From contig CAMYNO010000393.1 of the NCBI GenBank assembly GCA_947259815.1, positions 1 to 5,238 of the forward strand: a stretch of DNA of 5,238 nucleotides. Reading direction: 5' to 3'. Under the pieces are notes generated by a model. That model was not told the DNA's origin. It worked only from the letters and a program-made list of their open reading frames with translations, and did not search any database. Both the position numbers and the translations under genes were made by a program. Below, one piece after another: positions 1 to 5,238 of the stretch (positions are counted from its first letter, which is position 1; each line of letters begins with the position of its first letter). The stretch is from an uncultured Parvularculaceae bacterium (GTDB lineage: Bacteria; Pseudomonadota; Alphaproteobacteria; Caulobacterales; Parvularculaceae).

Positions 1-2336
1 ATACCGAAGTGCGCATGGAAAAAGCGGCGCATTCGCTGCTTGAAGATGTCGACAAGAACACCGTTGACTACCAGGCAAACTACGATGGTTCGGAACACGA
101 GCCGATGGTTTTGCCAGCGCGGTTTCCGAACCTGCTCGTTAACGGCGCCGGCGGCATCGCTGTCGGCATGGCGACGAATATTCCGCCGCACAATCTCGGA
201 GAGATTGTAGACGCGACGATCGCCATGATCGAGGAGCCGGGAATTTCCGATGAAAGATTGCTCGAAATCGTTCCCGGTCCGGATTTTCCGACCGGCGGCA
301 TGATTCTCGGGCGGGCCGGGTCGAAAGCGGCGTTGATGCTGGGGCGCGGTTCCGTAGTCATGCGCGGGCGCGCAACGATCGATGAGATCCGCAAGGACCG
401 GTACGGCGTTGTCGTTACCGAAATCCCGTTCCAGGTGAACAAGGCGGTGATGATCGAGCGTATTGCCGAGCTTGTTCGCGACAAGAAAATCGAAGGCATT
501 GCCGATATTCGCGATGAATCGAACCGCGAAGGTATTCGCGTTGTGATCGAGTTGCGACGGGATGCCACCGGCGATGTTGTCCTGAACCAGCTTTATAGGC
601 ACTCGGCGCTGCAAACGAGCTTTGGCGTGAACATGCTGGCGCTCAATGGCGGCCGACCGCAGCAATTGAATCTGCGCGCGGTATTGTCTTCTTTTATTGA
701 TTTCCGCGAAGAGGTTGTCGCAAGGCGGACGAAGTTTGATCTCGCCAAGGCGCGTGATCGCGCCCATATTCTTGTCGGTCTTGCCATCGCTGTCGCCAAT
801 ATCGACGAGGTCGTGGCGCTTATCCGCAAGGCGCCGGACCCGGCGACGGCAAAAGCGCAATTGATGGAGCGCGACTGGCCGGCGAAAGACCTTGCGCCGC
901 TGGTCGCACTGGTCGCCGATCCCCGTCATATGATGACTGACGGCGGCACGCTGAAGCTGTCGGAAGAACAGGCAAAAGCGATTCTTGATTTACGCCTGCA
1001 ACGACTGACGGCGCTTGGTCGCGACGAAATCGGCGACGAGCTGAAAGGGCTCGCCGACAAGATTGCCGATTATCTCGATATTCTGCGCCGGCGCGACAGG
1101 GTGATGTCCATCATCACCGATGAGCTGGCCGCGGTGCGTAATGAATTTGCAACGCCGCGCAGGACGGAAATCGTCGAAGCGGAAGGCGAGGTGGAAGACG
1201 AAGACCTGATCGCTCAGGAAGACATGGTCGTCACCGTCACCCATGCCGGCTATGTCAAACGCACGGCGCTTTCCACTTACCGGGCGCAAAAACGCGGCGG
1301 CAAGGGCCGCGCGGGCATGAAGTTCAAGGACGAAGATTTCGTCAACCAGCTTTTTGTCGGCAATACGCACACGCCATTATTGTTCTTCACCAATACCGGC
1401 ATGTCCTACAAAATGAAGTTGTGGCGCCTGCCCGAAGGGGCGCCGACATCGCGCGGCAAGGCCTTTGTCAATCTCCTGCCGCTCGGACCGGATGAGCGCG
1501 TCACCAATATCCTGCCGCTGCCTGAGGATGAGGATTCCTGGGAGCAGCTACAGATCATGTTTGCAACGCGGTCGGGCAGCGTGCGGCGCAACAAGCTATC
1601 CGACTTCCAGCGGGTAAACCGCAACGGCAAGATCGCGATGAAGCTCGACGAGGGCGATGCGATCATTGGCGTACAAATCTGCCGCGAGGATGAAGATGTC
1701 CTGCTGACAACGGCGACGGGACACTGCATCCGCTTCCCGGTCGATGTGGTGCGGGTGTTTGCCGGGCGAACCTCGACCGGCGTGCGCGGCATCAAGCTCG
1801 ATGACGGCAATCATGTGATCTCGATGGCTATTTTACATCACGTCGAAACTTCGTCGGAGGATGCAAAAGCGTATCTCAAACATGCAGCCGCCATGCGTAG
1901 AGCCGCCGGAGAAGAAAGCGACGACGAGCCAGACGATGGCGAAACGCCGGATGTTGCGATCAGCCAGGAGAAAATCGCCGAACTGGGCGCGCGCGAACAA
2001 TTCGTTCTGGCGGTCACGGAAAACGGATTTGGCAAGCGCACGTCGTCTTACGAATACCGAACGTCAGGACGCGGCGGCAAAGGCATCATCGCCATTCAGA
2101 CGACGGAGCGAAACGGCCACGTCGTCGCCTCGTTCCCGGTCGAAGACGCCGACCAGCTCATGCTGGTGACCGATGGCGGGCAGATGATCCGTACGCCGGT
2201 CGAAGGCATTCGCCTCGCCGGGCGCAACACCCAGGGTGTTACGATCTTCAAGACCCGTGCAGACGAGCGCGTCGTTTCCGTCGGGCGCGTTGAAGACGCC
2301 GAGGGCGAGGAAGAAGAGGGTGAGGAGGATGGTTAA
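1..2336 (+). CDS. gyrA: DNA gyrase subunit A, 5'-truncated by the window edge
   Basis: GyrA is the DNA-cleaving and religating subunit of the GyrA2GyrB2 gyrase, which introduces negative supercoils using ATP. The frame is open from base 3 ([15 protein letters not shown]). Bases 1-2 (AT) fit the last two bases of TAT, the codon for the catalytic tyrosine that precedes T-E in this family (E. coli Y122), so roughly the first 120 residues, including the quinolone-resistance region, are missing. About 777 residues are visible. They show the rest of the breakage-reunion domain ([34 protein letters not shown]), the tower and coiled coil ending in [15 protein letters not shown], and a C-terminal pinwheel from about 1203. 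A GyrA box, QKRGGKG at 1287-1307, marks it as gyrase rather than topoisomerase IV ParC. A second box-like SGRGGKG lies at 2064-2084. A charged insertion occupies about 1836-2000, and the protein ends in a Glu/Asp-rich tail (2292-2333). It overlaps coaD by 8 bases. Confidence 0.98.
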   Translation, partial: TEVRMEKAAHSLLEDVDKNTVDYQANYDGSEHEPMVLPARFPNLLVNGAGGIAVGMATNIPPHNLGEIVDATIAMIEEPGISDERLLEIVPGPDFPTGGMILGRAGSKAALMLGRGSVVMRGRATIDEIRKDRYGVVVTEIPFQVNKAVMIERIAELVRDKKIEGIADIRDESNREGIRVVIELRRDATGDVVLNQLYRHSALQTSFGVNMLALNGGRPQQLNLRAVLSSFIDFREEVVARRTKFDLAKARDRAHILVGLAIAVANIDEVVALIRKAPDPATAKAQLMERDWPAKDLAPLVALVADPRHMMTDGGTLKLSEEQAKAILDLRLQRLTALGRDEIGDELKGLADKIADYLDILRRRDRVMSIITDELAAVRNEFATPRRTEIVEAEGEVEDEDLIAQEDMVVTVTHAGYVKRTALSTYRAQKRGGKGRAGMKFKDEDFVNQLFVGNTHTPLLFFTNTGMSYKMKLWRLPEGAPTSRGKAFVNLLPLGPDERVTNILPLPEDEDSWEQLQIMFATRSGSVRRNKLSDFQRVNRNGKIAMKLDEGDAIIGVQICREDEDVLLTTATGHCIRFPVDVVRVFAGRTSTGVRGIKLDDGNHVISMAILHHVETSSEDAKAYLKHAAAMRRAAGEESDDEPDDGETPDVAISQEKIAELGAREQFVLAVTENGFGKRTSSYEYRTSGRGGKGIIAIQTTERNGHVVASFPVEDADQLMLVTDGGQMIRTPVEGIRLAGRNTQGVTIFKTRADERVVSVGRVEDAEGEEEEGEEDG
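2312..2328 (+). promoter_or_regulatory. Purine-rich ribosome-binding region of coaD inside gyrA
   Basis: The codons for the acidic GyrA tail form an almost unbroken run of A and G before the coaD ATG. AGGAGG at 2323-2328 is the best Shine-Dalgarno match but abuts the ATG with no spacer. GAGGG at 2316-2320 is weaker but has a normal spacing of about 8 bases, and would be the working site for the ATG at 2329. If GTG 2320 were the start, the upstream GAAGAAGAG run would serve instead. Confidence 0.55.
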
Positions 2337-2829
2337 ACGACGCGGACTTTATCCCGGCACGTTCGATCCGCTGACCCTTGGCCATGTGGATATTATCGAG
2401 CGTGCGGTAAAGCTCGTCGATGAGCTGGTCGTTGGCGTTGCGATCAATCGCGATAAAGGTCCGCTCTTCACGCTCGATGAACGCGTCGAAATGGTCGAGT
2501 TCGAGATGAAGCGTATCGCAAAAGCCAGCGGCGTTTCGATCAAGGTCACGCCGTTTGAAAATTTGCTGATGCATTTTGCCGAAGGTCAGGGGGCGAACAT
2601 TATCATCCGTGGCCTGCGCGCCGTTTCGGATTTCGAGTACGAATTCCAGATGGTCGGGATGAACCAGTCCCTCAATGACGACATTGAGACCGTATTTTTG
2701 ATGGCGGATGCGCGATACCAGTCGATAGCATCGCGGCTGGTCAAGGAAATCGCGCGGCTGGACGGTAATATCACTTCATTTGTGCCGGACCATGTCGCGA
2801 CGAGACTTACCGGCAAATTTGCCAAATAA
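2329..2829 (+). CDS. coaD: Phosphopantetheine adenylyltransferase
   Basis: CoaD transfers AMP from ATP to 4'-phosphopantetheine, giving dephospho-CoA and pyrophosphate, the penultimate step of coenzyme A synthesis in the cytoplasm. The 166 residues match the family's usual length of about 160. The nucleotidyltransferase signature is intact: YPGTFDP at 8-14, then T-L-G-H with the catalytic histidine at H19. K43 fits the substrate-binding lysine, R94-G-L-R97 the ATP/pantetheine-binding segment ([17 protein letters not shown]), and SIASRLVKE at 132-140 the C-terminal nucleotide-binding motif. The ATG at 2329 is chosen because it puts YPGTFDP seven residues from the start, as in E. coli CoaD. An in-frame GTG at 2320 would add three residues and cannot be excluded. 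The first codons lie inside the end of gyrA, so the two are probably co-transcribed and translationally coupled. Confidence 0.97.
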   Translation: MVKRRGLYPGTFDPLTLGHVDIIERAVKLVDELVVGVAINRDKGPLFTLDERVEMVEFEMKRIAKASGVSIKVTPFENLLMHFAEGQGANIIIRGLRAVSDFEYEFQMVGMNQSLNDDIETVFLMADARYQSIASRLVKEIARLDGNITSFVPDHVATRLTGKFAK

Positions 2830-2856
2830 TGCGGATGTTGGCGTTTTCATCGGGGG

Positions 2857-2883
2857 CGCCAGTCCCTATCTTATCGGCTGGCG
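2857..2883 (+). repeat. Inverted repeat (hairpin) between coaD and the GFA gene
   Basis: CGCCAG at 2857-2862 is the exact reverse complement of CTGGCG at 2878-2883. The stem can extend inward by one G-U and one C-G pair, leaving a loop of about 11 bases. No run of T follows, so it is not a typical intrinsic terminator. It lies in the only gap between coaD and the next gene, just ahead of the GGAG ribosome-binding site, so it could partly separate the two transcription units or affect translation. It may also be chance. Confidence 0.3.
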
Positions 2884-2901
2884 ATATTCGGAGCATAAAC
2901 G

Positions 2902-3318
2902 ATGGCTGAGTTCTCGGGGCGATGCTTATGCGGCGGCATATCCTATAAGGGCGAGAGCGAGCCGGTTTTTGCCGGGAACTGCCACTGTACGGACTGCCGA
3001 AAAGCGAGCGGCGGCGGGCATATGGCTTTATTTGCCGTTCCGGAAAGCGGTCTGGAGGTCGCAGGTGAGACCAGGGGCTACGACCTGACCGCGGATTCCG
3101 GCGCCAAGGTAACGCACCATTTCTGCCCAAATTGCGGCGTACCCATGTTCAACACCAATACGAGCCTGCCGGGATTGAAAGTAATTGTGGCCTCGACCCT
3201 CGATGATCCGGAATTCTATAAACCTGCTGTGAGCATCTTTGCCTCGCGCGCCTTGAGTTGGGACCAGCCTCACCCGAGTACCCAACAGTTCGATACAATG
3301 CCGCCGACGGGCGGATAA
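2902..3318 (+). CDS. GFA/CENP-V family zinc-binding protein
   Basis: The 138-residue product matches the small single-domain GFA (glutathione-dependent formaldehyde-activating enzyme-like, CENP-V) family in length and in its cysteine pattern. C8-x-C10, C27-x-C29-x2-C32 and C75-x2-C78 are the expected zinc ligands, within GRCLCGGISY, GNCHCTDCRKASGG and HHFCPNCGVPMF. These proteins are cytoplasmic; the founding member was proposed to act in formaldehyde-glutathione adduct formation, but the substrate of most members is unknown, and nothing nearby (no formaldehyde dehydrogenase or S-formylglutathione hydrolase gene) points to formaldehyde here. No signal peptide or membrane segment is seen. The ATG at 2902 follows GGAG (2890-2893) by 8 bases. 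It sits 72 bases after coaD and 16 before the exported cyclophilin gene, so it may be transcribed with the latter. The family call is firm; the specific function is open. Confidence 0.92.
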   Translation: MAEFSGRCLCGGISYKGESEPVFAGNCHCTDCRKASGGGHMALFAVPESGLEVAGETRGYDLTADSGAKVTHHFCPNCGVPMFNTNTSLPGLKVIVASTLDDPEFYKPAVSIFASRALSWDQPHPSTQQFDTMPPTGG

Positions 3319-3334
3319 CAAGATCGGGATTTTT

Positions 3335-4228
3335 ATGCGGAAATTTTGTTTGTTGACGATTTTCTCGGCTGCGGCGTCCGTTGCTGTAGCTGCGGATGAG
3401 GACGCGCCTGCCGAACCGACCCCGCAAGAGATCGTGGAGAATGCGCCGGCTGACGCATGGCGCCCCACTAATATCGAAAACCTCATATATATGGACCTTC
3501 CCGCCGGGACGGTCATCATCGAGCTGAGGCCGGACCTTGCGCCGGCGCATGCCCAACGAATCCGCGAACTGGCGCAGGAGGGGTTCTATAACGGCCTCAA
3601 TTTCCACCGGGTCATTGAAGGCTTCATGGCGCAGGGCGGCGATCCGAAGGGCGATGGTACAGGCGGCTCGGATAAGCCGAACGTTCCCGGCGAATTCACC
3701 CGTGACACTGCTGAGATTACCGGGTTTCGTGTCATCGGTCGCGATCGCATCGCGCCGCGCGTTGGCTATATCGACGGCATGCCTGTTGGCGCCCAGCCGG
3801 AATCATTGCGCGCCTTCACAACGGCGTCGCGCGTGGAATTGTGGCCGCTGCATTGCCCGGGGGTAATGTCCATGGCGCGTGCGACCGACCCCAACAGCGC
3901 CAACAGTCAGTTCTTTCTCATGATTGGGGATTCGCGCCTTAACCTCGACAAGCGCTATACGGCGTGGGGCTGGATCCTTGACGGGTTTGAAGCTACGCGG
4001 CGGATTGCCCGTGGCGAGCCGCCGAGCCGGCCAACGCCGATCATGCGTGTGCGTGCTGCGTCCGATGTGCCGGCCGACGAGCGCCGGGACATTGAGGTCA
4101 TGCGCACCGATAGCGAGACATTCATGCGGTATCTGAAACGGCGCGGCGATGTGGATGAAACCGGATACGTAAAAGATAATTGCGACATAAAAGTGCCAAC
4201 AAAAATTGACGGGAAAATTGAACGATGA
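3335..4228 (+). CDS. Exported cyclophilin-type peptidyl-prolyl isomerase
   Basis: Cyclophilins catalyse cis-trans isomerisation of X-Pro bonds and help proteins fold. This 297-residue protein starts with a typical signal peptide (basic MRK, a hydrophobic run to about residue 19, A-V-A before the acidic ADEDAP), so it should act in the periplasm. C5 is not in a lipobox. The fold runs from about 49 to 240. Active-site matches to human cyclophilin A are FHRVIEGFMAQGGD at 90-103 (R92, F97, Q100) and MARATDPNSANSQFF at 180-194 (Q192, F193). The tryptophan (W121) and histidine (H126) positions of human CypA appear as N203 and Y208. Compared with the next gene it has about 45 extra residues between F121 and M178, and a C-terminal extension of about 55 residues after 240 that is charged and holds one cysteine (C283). 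CGGGA at about 3325-3329 is a weak ribosome-binding site. The stop overlaps the next start. Confidence 0.93.
   Translation: MRKFCLLTIFSAAASVAVAADEDAPAEPTPQEIVENAPADAWRPTNIENLIYMDLPAGTVIIELRPDLAPAHAQRIRELAQEGFYNGLNFHRVIEGFMAQGGDPKGDGTGGSDKPNVPGEFTRDTAEITGFRVIGRDRIAPRVGYIDGMPVGAQPESLRAFTTASRVELWPLHCPGVMSMARATDPNSANSQFFLMIGDSRLNLDKRYTAWGWILDGFEATRRIARGEPPSRPTPIMRVRAASDVPADERRDIEVMRTDSETFMRYLKRRGDVDETGYVKDNCDIKVPTKIDGKIER
4225..4228 (+). other. ATGA stop/start overlap of the cyclophilin pair
   Basis: The start codon ATG (4225-4227) of the second cyclophilin overlaps the TGA stop (4226-4228) of the first. Such overlaps usually mean that a ribosome finishing the first gene reinitiates on the second. 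The stretch before it is A-rich with GGGAAAA at 4211-4217, giving only a weak ribosome-binding site, which fits dependence on coupling. Confidence 0.85.
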
Positions 4229-4674
4229 GCGATAAACTGGTTTTAAAACTCGACACTGGCGATGTGACGATCGAACTTATGGCCGACAAGGCGCCTAATC
4301 ACGTTGCGCGGATCAAGGAGCTGGCGGAAGACGGGTTTTACGACGGTATAAAACTGCACCGCGTTATCGACGGCTTCATGGCGCAGATGGGATGCCCGAA
4401 AGGCACCGGAACCGGCGGTTCCGATCTTCCAAACGTGGCGGCCGAATTTAACGATGTCAGTCATCAGCGCGGGATCTGTTCCATGGCGCGGGCGCAAGAC
4501 CCGAACAGCGCCAATAGCCAGTTCTTCATATGCTTCGATGACGCCTCATTCCTTGATGGACAGTATACGGCATGGGGAAAGGTCGTTGACGGCATGGAGC
4601 ACGTCGATGCGGCGGAGCGAGGCGAACCGCCTGCAAATCCCACAAAAATCATAACAATGCGGGTAGCTGCATAA
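4225..4674 (+). CDS. Cytoplasmic cyclophilin-type peptidyl-prolyl isomerase
   Basis: This is a compact single-domain cyclophilin of 149 residues with no signal peptide, so it is expected to act in the cytoplasm like PpiB. Catalytic residues are present: R46 in LHRVIDGFMAQ (the usual F of FHR is L44), F51, Q54, MARAQDPNSANSQFF at 87-101 with Q99 and F100, and the FLDGQYTAWGKV segment at 109-120, in which F109 and Y114 replace the tryptophan and histidine of human CypA. M55-G-C57 stands where G-G-D is found in the upstream paralogue. Its ATG shares ATGA (4225-4228) with the stop of the upstream cyclophilin, implying translational coupling. The two proteins share long blocks (GTGGSD, SMARA.DPNSANSQFF, YTAWG, RGEPP), so the pair probably arose by tandem duplication. 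The product could be called PpiB, but the symbol is used loosely in this class, so none is given. Confidence 0.95.
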   Translation: MSDKLVLKLDTGDVTIELMADKAPNHVARIKELAEDGFYDGIKLHRVIDGFMAQMGCPKGTGTGGSDLPNVAAEFNDVSHQRGICSMARAQDPNSANSQFFICFDDASFLDGQYTAWGKVVDGMEHVDAAERGEPPANPTKIITMRVAA

Positions 4675-4838
4675 GGCCGTCATAAAACTGTGACATATTT
4701 GTGCGGAATGGTCTTCGGTCCCTCAGGGGATTGATTGCCGCGCCGCGAGATAAGTCTTTCTAAGACAAAGCGGATTCCGGCGCCGAGATAGTGCTGTTGG
4801 CCATGCATCAACCGCACTGAATTTGAGTGGGGCCGGGT
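4675..4838. other. Intergenic leader before the PiT-like gene
   Basis: This 164-base gap is the longest non-coding stretch of the window. It contains the candidate Pho box at its left end and a small perfect inverted repeat, GTCTT (4754-4758) and AAGAC (4762-4766) around a 3-base loop. The 8-base palindrome CGGCGCCG lies at 4778-4785. I see no intrinsic terminator with a T run for the cyclophilin operon, and no convincing -35/-10 pair other than the Pho-box region. If transcription starts just after the box, the leader would be over 100 bases long. Confidence 0.5.
4677..4696 (+). promoter_or_regulatory. Candidate Pho box (PhoB binding site)
   Basis: Two heptamers, CCGTCAT (4677-4683) and CTGTGAC (4688-4694), are spaced 11 bases apart by AAAA. 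Against the classical Pho box CTGTCATAAAACTGTCACAT the 20 bases differ at only two positions (second base C for T, sixteenth G for C). PhoB is the response regulator of phosphate starvation, and its box normally replaces the -35 element. The site starts three bases after the stop of the second cyclophilin and lies 142 bases before the ATG of a PiT-like membrane protein, a plausible PhoB target. No clear -10 element is visible at the expected place around 4704-4712 (GCGGAATGG), so the transcription start is uncertain. Confidence 0.6.
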
Positions 4839-5238
4839 ATGGATTTTGATCTTAGCATTTATGCGATCGTCGGATTTATTTTCGCAGCCTATGCGGTTGT
4901 CGGAAACGACGCGCTGCAAACGCTGGGTACGTTTATAAACTCGAACAGGCGCCTGCCCTGGTGGGCGCTGTTCCTGTTTGCATCGACGATTTTGGTCGTT
5001 GTCTTTTTCTATGGCTATATCACCGATGGCGGGGCCCTGCGGAATGCGGATGGCAGCGCGAAGGCGTTGTGCGATTTTAAAGTCGGTTGCGACACCTCCT
5101 ATTGCCGCTTGAACGATACGAGCAAATACCCGATCTTCGACCCGAAATGGTACCACACGCTGCCGCCGCTGATGCTGCTTGTGCTGTCGCGTTTCGGCAT
5201 GCCGTTGTCGACGACATTCTTGGTTCTGACGTTATTCG
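4839..5238 (+). CDS. PiT-like membrane protein (phosphate permease relative), 3'-truncated
   Basis: An open frame runs from ATG 4839 off the window edge, showing 133 residues. The first membrane segment is about 5-24 and ends in V-V-G-N-D (21-24) followed by ALQTLGTFI. The second is about 41-60 (WWALFLFASTILVVVFFYGY). A hydrophilic loop of about 47 residues carries C78, C84 and C89, and a third hydrophobic segment starts near 109 with the motif SRFGMPLSTTF at 117-127. The G-N-D and G-x-P-x-S-T-T motifs resemble the signatures of PiT inorganic phosphate permeases, and I recall uncharacterised bacterial membrane proteins of this pattern. PiT proteins take up phosphate with H+ or Na+ across the inner membrane. 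An in-frame TGA at 4824 limits the start to GTG 4827 or ATG 4839; GTGGGG (4827-4832) is a possible ribosome-binding site for the ATG. The candidate Pho box upstream supports a phosphate role. That the gene is real is near certain; the substrate is inferred. Confidence 0.75.
   Translation, partial: MDFDLSIYAIVGFIFAAYAVVGNDALQTLGTFINSNRRLPWWALFLFASTILVVVFFYGYITDGGALRNADGSAKALCDFKVGCDTSYCRLNDTSKYPIFDPKWYHTLPPLMLLVLSRFGMPLSTTFLVLTLF

Noticed and set aside
2236..2328. Longer N-terminus for coaD starting at 2236
   Set aside because: It would overlap gyrA by about 100 bases and add 31 residues not seen in CoaD proteins, which begin a few residues before YPGTFDP.
1..2336. Identity as topoisomerase IV subunit ParC instead of GyrA
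   Set aside because: The complete GyrA box (QKRGGKG), the acidic C-terminal tail and the full multi-blade C-terminal domain fit gyrase.
2830..2901. Promoter for the GFA gene (TTGGCG at 2838 with TATCTT at 2867)
   Set aside because: The spacing of about 23 bases is too long for a sigma-70 type promoter, and no better pair is visible.
3028..3607. Two long minus-strand open frames opposite the GFA and cyclophilin genes
   Set aside because: They lie antisense to two genes with intact family motifs and have arginine- and serine-rich compositions typical of reverse-frame shadows.
4754..4766. Short inverted repeat GTCTT/AAGAC as terminator of the cyclophilin operon
   Set aside because: The stem is only five pairs, A/T-containing, and is not followed by a T run, so it may well be chance.
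4680..5156. Minus-strand open frame of 158 codons opposite the last gene and its leader
   Set aside because: It covers the start of the PiT-like gene on the opposite strand and shows no recognisable domain. The + strand frame has clear membrane segments and family motifs, so the reverse frame is a shadow.

Overview
The window looks like an ordinary chromosomal stretch of an alphaproteobacterium. The codons are moderately GC-rich. GyrA carries the long charged insertion in its C-terminal domain that I associate with alphaproteobacterial gyrases, and the run gyrA, coaD, then two cyclophilins in tandem is an order familiar to me from that class. I cannot name the genus. There is no sign of insertion sequences, phage, CRISPR, rRNA or tRNA, and all six genes lie on the + strand.

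Layout. Bases 1-2336 are the 3' part of gyrA; the window opens inside what should be the codon of the catalytic tyrosine. coaD (2329-2829) overlaps the end of gyrA by 8 bases, and its ribosome-binding region is the purine-rich code for the acidic GyrA tail. After a 72-base gap holding a small hairpin comes a GFA/CENP-V-type zinc-binding protein (2902-3318). Sixteen bases later begins an exported cyclophilin-type peptidyl-prolyl isomerase (3335-4228), joined by an ATGA stop/start overlap to a second, leaderless cyclophilin (4225-4674). A 164-base gap follows, and then the start of a membrane protein (4839 to the window end) that resembles the PiT phosphate permease family.

Function. gyrA and coaD are essential housekeeping genes (DNA supercoiling; coenzyme A synthesis). 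The two cyclophilins look like a duplicated pair that split the work between periplasm and cytoplasm. The most interesting point is at the right end. Directly after the second cyclophilin lies a sequence (4677-4696) that matches the classical Pho box at 18 of 20 positions, and the next gene downstream looks like a phosphate-permease relative. The motif and the protein family were recognised separately and support each other: this is probably a phosphate-starvation-controlled transporter unit. No wholly new system is evident; the PiT-like protein with its three-cysteine loop is the least described item.
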